Shown piece by piece: positions 8,594 to 17,119 of a stretch of DNA of 64,000 nucleotides. Both the position numbers and the translations under genes were made by a program. Origin of the DNA: Patulibacter minatonensis DSM 18081 (GTDB lineage: Bacteria; Actinomycetota; Thermoleophilia; Solirubrobacterales; Solirubrobacteraceae); NCBI RefSeq assembly GCF_000519325.1, contig NZ_KI912613.1:2905432-2969431 (forward strand), in the 5' to 3' direction. Below the pieces are notes generated by a model, which did not search any database, was not told the origin of the DNA, and worked only from the letters and a program-made list of their open reading frames with translations. Position 1 is the first letter of the stretch; each line of letters opens with the position of its first letter.

Positions 8594-9534
8594 GCGGCGG
8601 ACTCCCGCACCGGCGCGAGGGTCCGCGGGTCCTCCAGCCAGCCCTCGTCCTCGGCGACCTCGCCCGCGACGGCCGCGAGCGTGGCCACGCCCGGAGCGGC
8701 GTCGACCGTCGGGGTCAGGAGGACGACGTCGAGGACGAGCGCCGGGGCCAGGGGGCGCCAGACGAGGCCGTCGGCCGGACCCTGCGCGGGCTCGCTGACG
8801 ATCGTCACCCCGACGCCGTCGAGGACCGCCTGATGGGCGGGGTCGAAGGCGACGATCGGCGGGCGCAGCCGCGGCTCGAAGCCCGCGGCGCGGCACGCCT
8901 CGAGGATCGCGTCGTAGCGGCCCGGGTTCGCGTCGCGACGGTGGATCACGAGCGGGACGTCGCGCAGCGCGGTGAGGGCGACGACCTCGCGGGCCGCGAA
9001 CGGGTGGTCGGCGGGGGCCAGCACGCCCTGGAGCTCCCGCCGCACGAGCCGGCGAGTCAGGCCGTCGGTCGCCGGCGGGCAGCGCAGCAGCGCGGCGTCC
9101 ATCGTGCCGGCGCGGAGGGAGTCCAGAGCGTCGGCGACGCAGGCGACGTGCGCCTGGACGTCGATCTCCGGCGCGCGGCGCCCGAGGGCGGTGAGGACGC
9201 GGACGGCGGTCTCGTACCCGGCGCTCGCGGCGTAGCCGATGCGGATCGCGCCGCCCTCGCGCGCGCCGTCGCCGAGCCGCAGGACGTCCTCGCGCAGGAC
9301 CTCGAGGTCCGCCAGCAGCGCCGGGGCCCGGTCGATCAGGAGCTGCCCGGCCGGTGTGGGGACGACGCCGTCCGGACCTCCCCGGACGAGGAGCGGCGTC
9401 CCGAGCTCCTCCTCCAGGAGCCGCACCTGGCGGCTCACCGCGGGCTGGGCCAGGTGGAGCCGCTCGCTGGCGCGGGTGAAGCTCCGCTCGGACGCGACGG
9501 CGAGGAACGAGCTCAGGCGACGGAGGTCGAGCAC
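8590..9534 (-). CDS. LysR family transcriptional regulator
   Basis: The GTG start gives 314 residues beginning [21 protein letters not shown], with the LysR winged helix-turn-helix ([27 protein letters not shown]) in the first 60 residues and a periplasmic-binding-like effector domain after about residue 90. It overlaps the end of the upstream MFS gene by 22 bp and is probably cotranscribed with it, so it may control the exporter. The effector is unknown. Its stop codon overlaps that of lysC on the other strand. Confidence 0.9.
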   Translation of the reverse strand: MLDLRRLSSFLAVASERSFTRASERLHLAQPAVSRQVRLLEEELGTPLLVRGGPDGVVPTPAGQLLIDRAPALLADLEVLREDVLRLGDGAREGGAIRIGYAASAGYETAVRVLTALGRRAPEIDVQAHVACVADALDSLRAGTMDAALLRCPPATDGLTRRLVRRELQGVLAPADHPFAAREVVALTALRDVPLVIHRRDANPGRYDAILEACRAAGFEPRLRPPIVAFDPAHQAVLDGVGVTIVSEPAQGPADGLVWRPLAPALVLDVVLLTPTVDAAPGVATLAAVAGEVAEDEGWLEDPRTLAPVRESAA

Positions 9535-11099
9535 GCCTCCGACGATACGCGCTCGGCCCCGGCGCTCCGCGACGGGCGGCGCGTGCGGAGCAGGACGGCG
9601 GTCGCCGCGAGCGCCAGGACGACGATCGCGACGAGGACCCACAGCGTCGCGTGGGTCGCGTCGACGTAGGCGCCCTGGGTCGCGTGCACGAGGCGGTCGG
9701 CGGGCGCGCCGGCCGATGCGCCGCCGCGGACCGCGTCGAGGTCGCCCTGCGTCACGGAGCCCGCCAGCCGGGCGGTGTCGGCGCCCGCGGGCACGCCGCC
9801 GCGGCCGCCCAGCCCGCTCGACGTCCAGCTCACCAGCAGCGAGGCGGCGACCGCGATCGCCAGGGTCTCGGCGCCGAGCCGCATCGTGTTGAAGAGCCCC
9901 GCGGCCATCCCGGCCCGGGCGGGCGGCACGACGGAGACCGCGGCGCCGTCGAGGATGCCGTTGGCGATCCCGACGCCCGTCCCGGCGACGACGAGCGGGA
10001 GCGCGACCGCGCCCAGCGCGCCGGCCGGCGGGGCGAGGGCCAGCCACGCGACGCCGAGGGCCTCGAGCGTCAGGCCGGCCCAGACGAGCGTCCGGACGTC
10101 GACCCGGGACTTCAGGCTGCCCGCGAGGACCGGGACGAGGAGGGTGGGCAGCGTCAGGAACAGCAAGAGCGCACCGGCGGTGCTCGCGTCGACGCCGCGC
10201 AGCGTCGTGAACAGCGTCGGCAGGTTGACGAGCAGCGGGACGAACGCGACGACGATCGCCATCGCGGCGACGCAGAGGCCGAGGAACCGGCGGTCGGCGA
10301 GCAGCGCGAGGTCGAGCATCGGGCGCTCCTGCCGCCGCTCCACGACGACGAAGAGCACGAACAGGGCGATGCCCAGGACGACGAGGACGATCGTCCGGGT
10401 CGCCAGCCAGCCGTGGTCGGGGGCGCCGACGATGGCCAGGATCAGGACGGCGAGGCCCGCGGTGAACGTCACGGTCCCGGCTCGGTCGACGCGCGAGGCG
10501 TCCGGATCGCGGGATTCGTCGAGCCAGACGCGGGAGAGCGCGCACGAGGCTGCGCCGATCACGGCGAGGAGGACGAGGATGCCGCGCCACCCGGCGGTGT
10601 CCGCGATCACGCCGCCGAGGACGGGACCGAGCGCGAGGCCCGCGCCGAGGGTCGCGCCGAAGAGGCCGAACGCCCGGGCGCGCTCGGCGCCCTCGAAGCG
10701 GGCGGCGAGCAGCGCGCTGGCGGCGGGCAGGGCCGCCGCGGCCCCGACGCCGGCGACGACGCGGCCGGCGTCGAGGACGAGGATCGACGGGGCGGCCGCG
10801 GCGACGAGCTGCCCGGCCGCGAACAGGCCGGTGCCGACCGTGAACATGCGCCGGCGGCCGACGAGGTCGGCGAGCGCCCCGCACGCGAGCATCAGGCTGG
10901 CGAAGGCGACGTTGTAGCCGGTCACGGCCCACGTCTGCGCGGCGGCGCCGGCGTGCAGGTCGCGGCCGATGTCGGGCAGCGCGACGCTGACGCTCGTGAG
11001 CGACATCGGCGCGCCGATCAGGGCGAGGAGGACGACCGCGAGGGTCCGGGAGCCCGGACGGGGTGGGGCCGCGGCGAGGGGGATCGAGGGGGAGCTCAT
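9513..11099 (-). CDS. MFS transporter, DHA2-type (14 TM) multidrug exporter
   Basis: This 528-residue integral membrane protein opens with a short cytoplasmic tail and TM1 (LAVVLLALIGAPMSLTSVSVALP). It contains the motif A loop GALADLVGRRRMF between TM2 and TM3 and the antiporter motif C-like GLALGPVLGGVIAD in TM5. Length and the number of hydrophobic segments fit the 14-helix drug:H+ antiporter DHA2 family (EmrB/QacA-like). ATG at 11099 is chosen over the longer frame because a -10-like TACCGT lies 10 nt upstream. The LysR gene overlaps its 3' end, a common exporter/regulator pairing. Confidence 0.88.
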   Translation of the reverse strand: MSSPSIPLAAAPPRPGSRTLAVVLLALIGAPMSLTSVSVALPDIGRDLHAGAAAQTWAVTGYNVAFASLMLACGALADLVGRRRMFTVGTGLFAAGQLVAAAAPSILVLDAGRVVAGVGAAAALPAASALLAARFEGAERARAFGLFGATLGAGLALGPVLGGVIADTAGWRGILVLLAVIGAASCALSRVWLDESRDPDASRVDRAGTVTFTAGLAVLILAIVGAPDHGWLATRTIVLVVLGIALFVLFVVVERRQERPMLDLALLADRRFLGLCVAAMAIVVAFVPLLVNLPTLFTTLRGVDASTAGALLLFLTLPTLLVPVLAGSLKSRVDVRTLVWAGLTLEALGVAWLALAPPAGALGAVALPLVVAGTGVGIANGILDGAAVSVVPPARAGMAAGLFNTMRLGAETLAIAVAASLLVSWTSSGLGGRGGVPAGADTARLAGSVTQGDLDAVRGGASAGAPADRLVHATQGAYVDATHATLWVLVAIVVLALAATAVLLRTRRPSRSAGAERVSSEACSTSVA

Positions 11100-11109
11100 G
11101 GCCCCATCG

Positions 11110-11115
11110 ACGGTA
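11110..11115 (-). promoter_or_regulatory. -10 box (TACCGT, minus strand) for the MFS gene
   Basis: TACCGT read on the minus strand ends 10 bases before the ATG at 11099, predicting a very short leader of about 3-4 nt. Confidence 0.4.
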
Positions 11116-11253
11116 GGAACGATCCTCCGGCCCGTCCAAGACCGGTTCGCGCTGGGGTCATCGACGATCGGCATGGCCGGTGGCCCGGGCGTCGCCGGAC
11201 CCCCGGCGACCGGGTGCGACGTCTCGATCCGCTGACATGCCGTCTCGCACCGC

Positions 11254-11259
11254 TAGTCT
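11254..11259 (+). promoter_or_regulatory. Leaderless-type -10 box (TAGTCT) for the SUKH gene
   Basis: TAGTCT ends seven bases before the GTG at 11267, and this decides the start over an in-frame start further upstream. Confidence 0.55.
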
Positions 11260-11266
11260 CGCCCCG

Positions 11267-12007
11267 GTGCAGCCCGACCTGAGTCCCGAGGACGCCGAGC
11301 GACTGGACCAGCTGCTGCGGGCGGTCGAGCTCCTGGACCCGGACGCCGAGCTCCCGGGTGGCGCGGACGACGCGACGATCGAGGAGGCCGAGCGGAAGCT
11401 GGGCCGGCCGCTGCCCGCGCAGCTGCGCGAGTGGTCGCGGACGGTTGGAGGCGGGGCGGCGATGCTCGGGGGCAACCTGCGCCCGTACGCGCTGGTGAAG
11501 ACGCGCCACGTGATCGGGCCGTACGTCGCGACGGCGCGCAACGCCCTGCGGTCACGCGAGTGGTTCGTGCCGGAGGAGGTCGTCCCGTTCGGGTCCGACG
11601 CCGGCGGCGACGTGTTCGGCATCTGGGCCCCGCGGGACGAGCCGGCCCGTCCGCTCGTCGTCCTGATCGGTGCGGGCGACGGCGACGAGGACGTCGCGTC
11701 GTGCGCGGTCGTGGGGGAGGACCTCTACGCGTTCCTGCAGGGCTGGATCGCGCACTACGTGTGGGCGCTCGAGGACGCGGAGCCGGGCGGGCAGGAGCTG
11801 ATCGACGAGGTGCAGGAGGAGCTCGGGCTGCCGCTCGACCTCCAGGGCGTCCCGGAGGAGATGGCGCGCAGCGCGGGCGAGCACCTGCAGAAGGTCCTGC
11901 GCTGGTCGAGCCCGACGATCGAGCCGATCGTCTACGACCCCGACAAGGGCTGGCCGCTCAGCATCTCCGACGTCCGCGAGCAGGCCGAGGCGCAGCCCGA
12001 CTGGTGA
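11267..12007 (+). CDS. SMI1/KNR4 (SUKH) family protein
   Basis: A 246-residue soluble acidic protein. The segment IEEAERKLGRPLPAQLREWSRTVGG followed by GDVFGIWAP... and EDLYAFLQGWI has the pattern of the SMI1/KNR4 superfamily (E-x-x-LG-x-x-LP-x-x-Y/LR-x-x-x-x-x-NGG). In bacteria such proteins are often immunity proteins of contact-dependent or polymorphic toxins, but no toxin gene is adjacent here, so a stand-alone housekeeping or regulatory role is equally possible. Start chosen by the upstream -10 box. Confidence 0.65.
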   Translation: MQPDLSPEDAERLDQLLRAVELLDPDAELPGGADDATIEEAERKLGRPLPAQLREWSRTVGGGAAMLGGNLRPYALVKTRHVIGPYVATARNALRSREWFVPEEVVPFGSDAGGDVFGIWAPRDEPARPLVVLIGAGDGDEDVASCAVVGEDLYAFLQGWIAHYVWALEDAEPGGQELIDEVQEELGLPLDLQGVPEEMARSAGEHLQKVLRWSSPTIEPIVYDPDKGWPLSISDVREQAEAQPDW

Positions 12008-12078
12008 GCGTCCGACGACTCCGCCGTTCAGCCAGGAGGTCGTGACGGCGTACGCGACCTGTGGCAGGGTCCCGGTGG

Positions 12079-13578
12079 ATGTCGTCCGACGACCGCTTCC
12101 GCCGTCCCGAGGACCCCGCCCGCCCGAGCGGGACCGGCGACGCCCGGTCGGACGGCCTGGACCCGTTCGGCCGCCCGGTCCGTGAGGGGTCGCTCTGGCC
12201 CGCCGACCCGGTGGACCGTCGCGACCCGCGCGACGGCCCCGATCGCACGCGCCGCGACCGGTCGGACACCGATCCGTCGCGCCCCGTCGCGCCGCCGCCG
12301 TCGGGCGCGCCCCTCACCGCCGCCTCGCGGACGCCCGGTCCGTGGCCGCCGCCCGGCGGCACCGCTCCCGGGACCTCCGCCCCGCGTCGCCGCCGGCGCG
12401 CGTGGGCGGCGGTGGCGGCCTGCGTGGTCCTCGGTGCCGGCTGCGCCACCTACGCGGTCGTCCAGCTCGGCGGATCGTCGGACGACGACGCGGGTCCCGT
12501 CGCGGCGAACCCCGCCCCGGCGCAGCCGACCGCGACCACGCCGACGGCGACCGCCCCGAGCGTCCCGCCGACCCCGACGCTCCCGACACCCGCCCCGACC
12601 GGCACGGCACCAGCGGTCGATCCCCGGTCCCCGGGCAGCGTCCCCGGGAGCCGACGGGCGATGGAGCGCCTGCGCCGAGCGGTCCGCGACGACGAGCGGG
12701 TGGCCGAGATCGATCTCGACGACGACGAGCTCACCGCCCAGCTCGTGCGCCCCTCGGGGACCCCCGCCGGCGAGCTCACGATCAGCCGTCGCGGGCGGGT
12801 GACCCGGGAGGGCCGAAGCACGCTGGACGGGCCGACGCCCGGCCTGCGGGCCGCCGACCTGGACGTCGCGGGCCCGGGGCGCATCATCGCGTCGGCGCTG
12901 CGCGGCCTCGGCCCGGACGTCCCGGGGCGCGTCGACTTCGCCGCCGCCGACCGCACCGACGACGGACGGGGACCGCTCCGGTGGCGCGTGTTCCTCGACG
13001 ACACCGCCGACGTCGACGGCGTGTGGCGCGGCGACGGGCACGGCCGGCACGTGGTCCGGTCCCGCGACGACGCGCCGGCACCGCCGCCCGGCGGGCGCGG
13101 CCCGGTGTCCGCACCGGTGGCGCTCTCGTCGCGGTCGCTGCTGCGCGGCGAGAACATGTCCCGGGCGCTCGACGCGGTCCGCAGCGCGATGGGTGGCGAC
13201 TACCGGGTGATGACCCTCTACGTCACCCCCGAGCGGCTCTCCGTCCTCGCGCAGCGCGGCTCGCGATTGCGCAGCTACGACGTCGACCCCACCTTCCTCG
13301 CGGAGCGCGGCGAGGCCTACCCGGGGTACGGCGAGGGACTCGCATCGGCGCGGTTCCGGGGGACCGGGCCCGAACGCGCGGTGCGGACGTTGCGGGACCG
13401 GTCCGACCCGGTCGCGACCACGCCGATCCGGTCGGCGCTCCTGAACGTCGCCTCCGGGACGCGCCCCGCGGGGTGGACGTTGACCTTCGGGACGTCGCCC
13501 GCGGCTGCGGGGCCGACGCTGAGCGCGACCCTCGACGGGCGCCGGGTCGGGCCGCTCGGCGTCGACCTCGGCGGGTAG
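12079..13578 (+). CDS. Membrane-anchored protein of unknown function, first paralogue of a tandem pair
   Basis: The 499-residue product has a disordered Pro/Arg/Asp-rich cytoplasmic N-terminus containing LDPFGRPVREGS, one TM helix (about residues 108-130, WAAVAACVVLGAGCATYAVV), a Thr/Pro-rich linker, and two extracytoplasmic repeats beginning at MERLRRAVR and MSRALDAVR. These repeats share the order 'R-A-V-R ... dissimilar beta strands ... PERAVRTL/GRIIASALRG ... W.VFL/W.LTF ... LDG'. It is about one third larger than the next gene, with which it shares the F-G-R-P-(V/I)-R-x-G-S motif, single TM and double repeat. A CAGGGT box eight bases before ATG 12079 may be its -10. Function not recognised. 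Confidence 0.75.
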   Translation: MSSDDRFRRPEDPARPSGTGDARSDGLDPFGRPVREGSLWPADPVDRRDPRDGPDRTRRDRSDTDPSRPVAPPPSGAPLTAASRTPGPWPPPGGTAPGTSAPRRRRRAWAAVAACVVLGAGCATYAVVQLGGSSDDDAGPVAANPAPAQPTATTPTATAPSVPPTPTLPTPAPTGTAPAVDPRSPGSVPGSRRAMERLRRAVRDDERVAEIDLDDDELTAQLVRPSGTPAGELTISRRGRVTREGRSTLDGPTPGLRAADLDVAGPGRIIASALRGLGPDVPGRVDFAAADRTDDGRGPLRWRVFLDDTADVDGVWRGDGHGRHVVRSRDDAPAPPPGGRGPVSAPVALSSRSLLRGENMSRALDAVRSAMGGDYRVMTLYVTPERLSVLAQRGSRLRSYDVDPTFLAERGEAYPGYGEGLASARFRGTGPERAVRTLRDRSDPVATTPIRSALLNVASGTRPAGWTLTFGTSPAAAGPTLSATLDGRRVGPLGVDLGG

Positions 13579-13650
13579 CGCTCGCGGGGGACCGAACCGG
13601 GACCTCCCCCGATGGCGGGGCGCACCGCGGACTGCGAGGCTTCGCCGACC

Positions 13651-14970
13651 ATGAGCCCCGAGTACGACGCCTTCGGGCGCCCGATCCGCGGAGGATCCTC
13701 CGGCGACGGCGCGGCCCCGAGGTCCGCCGAGCCGGCGTCCCACCCGGGCTGGAGCCCCGCGCCTCAGGGCGACGGTCGATCATCGTCCGGCGATGCGCGC
13801 GCGGAGGCCCGCGCGGAGGCGGAGCGTCGTTCCCGGGCCCGCCGATCGGGCGGCGGCAGGGAGCCCTCGCGGTCCGGGAACGGCTCGGGCTGCGTCGGCC
13901 CGTTCATCGGCGTCGTCGTCACGATCGCGGTCGGCCTGGGCCCGGTCATCGCGATCTTCAGCGACGGCGACGACAGCTCCAGCGGCACGCGGTTCGCGAC
14001 ACCGGGCAAGGCGCTGACGTCGAAGGACTCCCTCGTCTCCCCGACCGGGCTGCGCGACGGCATGCGCCGCCTGAAGGCCGAGCTGCGTCCCGGTGAGCGC
14101 ATCAGCACCCTGTCGATCCGGGCGGAGTACCTGAGCGCGACGGTCGCCACGGGCGTCGACGCGCCCCGGCGGTTCATCACGATCCGCGGCGGCGACGACG
14201 TCTTCACCAGCTCGTCGGGTACGAGCACCGAGCGCGGCGTGTCGTTCGAGGCCCTCGATCCCGAGGCGCCGTCCCGGCTGATCGCCGCGGCCCTGCGGGG
14301 GACGAGCGGCAGCGGCTTCGGCTCCTCGGACTACGTCGTCCTCTCGACCGGCCGCGATCCGGGCGATCCCGTCACGTGGGCCGTCTACCTCCAGGGCCGC
14401 GAGCGGTGGACGAGCGACGCGAAGGGCGCCCACGTGATCCGGCCCGAGGACGGCGCGCCCGCCCCGGCGGTCGGCGAGCGCGGGCCCGCGAAGGCGCCGA
14501 CGGGGATCACGGGCACGTCGATGGTCCGGTCGGCGAACCTCCGGCGCGCGATCGCGGCCGTCCGCCCGCGCGTGCCGGCGAACTCCCTGGTCACGGGCGT
14601 CGACGTCCGCCCGGCGAGCGTCACGGTCACCGTGCGGCGCAGCTTCCACGAGCGGCGCTGGGCGGTCGACGCGGCGTTCGGCGTCACGCCCCAGTCGGAG
14701 TCCGAGACGACGCAGAGGAACGGCATCCCGTTCGGGGCGGTCGACGCGATGGGCCCCGAGCGGGCGGTCCGGCGGATCGAGAGCCGGGCGAAGAACCGGG
14801 CGTCGAGTCGCGTGGACTACGTCGTCCTCAGCCTCCGTCAGCCGGTGTTCGCGGACTCGCGGACGACGTGGGGCGTGTTCCTCAAGGACGGCAGTCCGGC
14901 CCGCCGCTACTGGCGCGCGTCGCTGGACGGACGCCGGGTCGGCGAGCCGGGGAAGCCCGGCTCGCCGTAG
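13651..14970 (+). CDS. Membrane-anchored protein of unknown function, second paralogue of the tandem pair
   Basis: Organised like its upstream neighbour: N-terminal MSPEYDAFGRPIRGGS, a Ser/Arg/Ala-rich cytoplasmic segment, one TM helix (about residues 80-105, GPFIGVVVTIAVGLGPVIAIF), then two extracytoplasmic repeats (GLRDGMRRLKAEL... and NLRRAIAAVRPRV...). Each repeat contains a YVVLS(T/L) strand and an (S)RLIAAALRG or ERAVRRIES helix, and ends with a TWAVYL/TWGVFL strand. 439 residues. Starts 72 bp after the first paralogue and is probably cotranscribed. A 'FGRP' N-terminus is seen on other actinobacterial membrane proteins; I cannot assign a function. Confidence 0.78.
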   Translation: MSPEYDAFGRPIRGGSSGDGAAPRSAEPASHPGWSPAPQGDGRSSSGDARAEARAEAERRSRARRSGGGREPSRSGNGSGCVGPFIGVVVTIAVGLGPVIAIFSDGDDSSSGTRFATPGKALTSKDSLVSPTGLRDGMRRLKAELRPGERISTLSIRAEYLSATVATGVDAPRRFITIRGGDDVFTSSSGTSTERGVSFEALDPEAPSRLIAAALRGTSGSGFGSSDYVVLSTGRDPGDPVTWAVYLQGRERWTSDAKGAHVIRPEDGAPAPAVGERGPAKAPTGITGTSMVRSANLRRAIAAVRPRVPANSLVTGVDVRPASVTVTVRRSFHERRWAVDAAFGVTPQSESETTQRNGIPFGAVDAMGPERAVRRIESRAKNRASSRVDYVVLSLRQPVFADSRTTWGVFLKDGSPARRYWRASLDGRRVGEPGKPGSP

Positions 14971-15060
14971 GTCACGGCGCGGGAGCGACGGACGGGGCGC
15001 GGACGGTCACCCGGGGGCGGCAGGACACGCACGGCCGCAGGACGTCGGCCGTCGCGGGGC

Positions 15061-15157
15061 CCGTCGGGGAATGCGCAGGATCCGCGTCGTTTCCCGGATC
15101 GGTCGTGGTGGGGGGCCGTCGGGGAATGCGCAGGATCTGCGTCGATTCCCGGATCGG
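15061..15157. repeat. Tandem pair of palindromic units, same family and period as 7066-7210
   Basis: Two nearly identical 42-bp units start at 15061 and 15116 (period 55 bp). Each has CCGTCGGGGAATGCGCAGGA, then TC(C/T)GCGTCG, then (A/T)TTCCCGGATCGG, giving inverted ends GGGAA...TTCCC. The 13-bp intervening sequence is unique. The GGGAATGCGCAGG core is shared exactly with units 2 and 3 of the array before lysC. Confidence 0.85.
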
Positions 15158-15318
15158 TCCGACCACGCTGGTGGTCCCCGGTCGCTCAGGCACCGGATCC
15201 CGGCGATCGACGAGCCGGCGCGCCGCGGGGCCGTCCGCGGACCGCCCGGGCCGGCTCGAACCCGCGGTCCCACGCGCCTCCGGGGACCCCCGGAACCTGG
15301 CGCGGCACCGTTTCCTCG

Positions 15319-15324
15319 TACCCT
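15319..15324 (+). promoter_or_regulatory. Leaderless-type -10 box (TACCCT) for asd
   Basis: TACCCT ends six bases before the asd ATG at 15331; no ribosome binding site is present. Confidence 0.55.
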
Positions 15325-15330
15325 TGACCC

Positions 15331-16434
15331 ATGAGCAGCGAGGGGTACCGCATCGCCGTCGTCGGCGCCACGGGGCAGGTCGGGGGCGTCCTCCTGGACG
15401 AGCTGGGCGTGCCGAACGACGGGACGCGGGTCGGCGCGGCGACGAAGGCGCCGAACGCCGGTGATCCGGTCGGCGCGGCGCTCCCCGTGCGCGAGATCGT
15501 CCCGTTCGCCTCGTCCCGCTCCGCCGGCACGCAGCTGCGCGGCATGACGGTCCAGCCGATCACCGACGAGACGATCCAGGGCTTCGACATCGCGGTCTTC
15601 TCCGCGGGCGGCAGCACCTCGAAGGAGTGGGCGCCGAAGTTCGCGGCCGCCGGCGCGGTCGTCGTCGACAACAGCTCGGCGTGGCGGATGCACGACGGGG
15701 TGCCGCTCGTCGTCTCCGAGGTCAACCCGGAGGCGCTGGACGACCACAAGGGCATCGTCGCCAACCCCAACTGCTCGACGATGCAGCTGATGGTCGCGCT
15801 GCGGCCGATCCAGCAGGCCGCCGGGATCGAGCGGCTCGTCGTCTCGACCTACCAGGCGGTCTCCGGCACCGGCAAGGCCGCGGTCGACGAGCTGTTCGAG
15901 GAGTCCCGCGCGATCCTCGACGGGACCGACGTCCCCGCGCCGCGGAGCTACGCCCACCAGATCGCGTTCAACGCGCTGCCGCACGCGGGGAACTTCGTCG
16001 ACGACCACACCGACGAGGAGCTGAAGCTCATCAACGAGACGCGGAAGATCCTCGGCGACGACACGATCCGCATCTCCGCCACCTGCGTCCGCGTCCCCGT
16101 CATCAATGGGCACTCCGAGACCTGCAACGTCGAGACCCGCGAGGACCTGTCGCCCGAGCGCGCCCGCGAGATCCTGGAGGCCGCCCCCGGCCTCGAGGTC
16201 CGCGACGACCCGGCGGCGAACGTCTACCCGATGGCCGTCGACGCCGACGGGCGCAGCGACGTCCTCGTCGGCCGCATCCGCCGCGACCGCGGCAACGAGA
16301 AGGCGCTCGACCTCTTCGTCGTCGGCGACAACCTCCGCAAGGGTGCCGCGACGAACACGATCCAGCTGGCCGTCGTGCTGCACGAGCGCGGCCTGGTCCG
16401 CCCGACCCCGGCCGCCGAGGTCCCGGCGCTGTAG
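15331..16434 (+). CDS. asd: Aspartate-semialdehyde dehydrogenase
   Basis: Reduces aspartyl phosphate to aspartate semialdehyde with NADPH, the step after aspartate kinase. The 367-residue product has the nucleotide-binding VVGATGQVGG (residues 10-19), PFASSRSAG, VVDNSSAWRM, and the catalytic Cys148 in NPNCST; the acid/base His is probably in the NGHSE segment. Compared with common Asd proteins there is an insertion of about 25 residues (NDGTRVGAATKAPNAGDPVG) between the first helix and the second strand, so the protein is longer than usual (about 340). def follows 26 bp downstream. Confidence 0.95.
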   Translation: MSSEGYRIAVVGATGQVGGVLLDELGVPNDGTRVGAATKAPNAGDPVGAALPVREIVPFASSRSAGTQLRGMTVQPITDETIQGFDIAVFSAGGSTSKEWAPKFAAAGAVVVDNSSAWRMHDGVPLVVSEVNPEALDDHKGIVANPNCSTMQLMVALRPIQQAAGIERLVVSTYQAVSGTGKAAVDELFEESRAILDGTDVPAPRSYAHQIAFNALPHAGNFVDDHTDEELKLINETRKILGDDTIRISATCVRVPVINGHSETCNVETREDLSPERAREILEAAPGLEVRDDPAANVYPMAVDADGRSDVLVGRIRRDRGNEKALDLFVVGDNLRKGAATNTIQLAVVLHERGLVRPTPAAEVPAL

Positions 16435-16447
16435 CGGGCGGCGCCGC

Positions 16448-16453
16448 TACGGT
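16448..16453 (+). promoter_or_regulatory. Leaderless-type -10 box (TACGGT) for def
   Basis: TACGGT ends seven bases before the def ATG at 16461. It suggests def has its own promoter despite lying 26 bp after asd. Confidence 0.5.
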
Positions 16454-16460
16454 TCCGCGC

Positions 16461-17048
16461 ATGGCCAGCCCCGACGCCTTCACCCCGGAAGTCCTGCAGC
16501 GCCGCAAGGAGGCGCTCCAGCAGGTCCGCCAGTGGGGCGATCCGGCGCTGAAGACCGTCGCGCGGCCCGTCGACGCCGTGGACGCCGACCTCGTGGGCGA
16601 GGCCCGGCGCCTGATCACGATCATGGACGCCGCCCTGGGTGCCGGCCTGGCCGCCACGCAGGTCGGGATCATGCGCCGGTACTTCGTCTACCGAGAGGGC
16701 GAGGAGGAGCTCGGCGCCGCCACGGCCCTGGTCAACCCGGTGATCGAGTGGTCCTCCGAGGAGACCGACGTCCGACACGAGGGCTGCCTCTCCCTCGGCG
16801 GCGTCTGGGTCCCCGTCGAGCGCCCGACGAGCATCCGCATCACCGGCCTCGACCTCTCCGGTCGCGAGCAGCGGATCGAGGCCCACGGCGCCCTCGCCCG
16901 CCGGCTCCAGCACGAGACCGACCACCTCGACGGCATCCTGATGCTGGACCGGACGACGAAGGACCAGCGGAAGGCCGCGCTGCGCGCCCTGCGCGAGGGC
17001 GTCTCGATGGACCCGCCGGACGACGACGTGCAGCTCGAGATCGACTGA
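16461..17048 (+). CDS. def: Peptide deformylase
   Basis: Removes the formyl group from the N-terminal methionine of new proteins, using a metal ion (usually Fe2+). All three family motifs are visible in the 195-residue product: GAGLAATQ (60-67), EGCLS (107-111, metal ligand Cys109) and HETDH (151-155, two His ligands and catalytic Glu). Start chosen from the ATG with a -10 box just upstream; the longer frame is an asd shadow. Confidence 0.96.
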   Translation: MASPDAFTPEVLQRRKEALQQVRQWGDPALKTVARPVDAVDADLVGEARRLITIMDAALGAGLAATQVGIMRRYFVYREGEEELGAATALVNPVIEWSSEETDVRHEGCLSLGGVWVPVERPTSIRITGLDLSGREQRIEAHGALARRLQHETDHLDGILMLDRTTKDQRKAALRALREGVSMDPPDDDVQLEID

Positions 17049-17107
17049 GGACGGCGGGGGCCGGAGAGGTCTCACGGTCGCCTCACGATCCGTCCGCGCC
17101 CGTCGGC

Positions 17108-17113
17108 TACCGT
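17108..17113 (+). promoter_or_regulatory. Leaderless-type -10 box (TACCGT) for the small secreted protein
   Basis: TACCGT ends six bases before the GTG at 17120. Confidence 0.5.
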
Positions 17114-17119
17114 CGTCGG

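Larger units (their letters stand above)
14971..15330 (+). other. Intergenic region with a second 55-bp-period repeat pair before asd
   Basis: A 360-bp gap without a convincing gene. It contains two palindromic repeat units (15061-15157) and the asd -10 box (15319-15324). The stretch 15158-15318 shows nothing I can name. Confidence 0.65.

Noticed and set aside
11267-12007. SUKH gene as an immunity gene of a toxin system
   Set aside because: No toxin, secretion or Rhs gene is next to it; it has its own promoter-like box and neighbours unrelated to toxins.
7066-15157. 55-bp-period repeats as CRISPR arrays
   Set aside because: Only three and two units, spacers of 13-20 bp, unit sequences imperfect, and no cas genes anywhere in the window.
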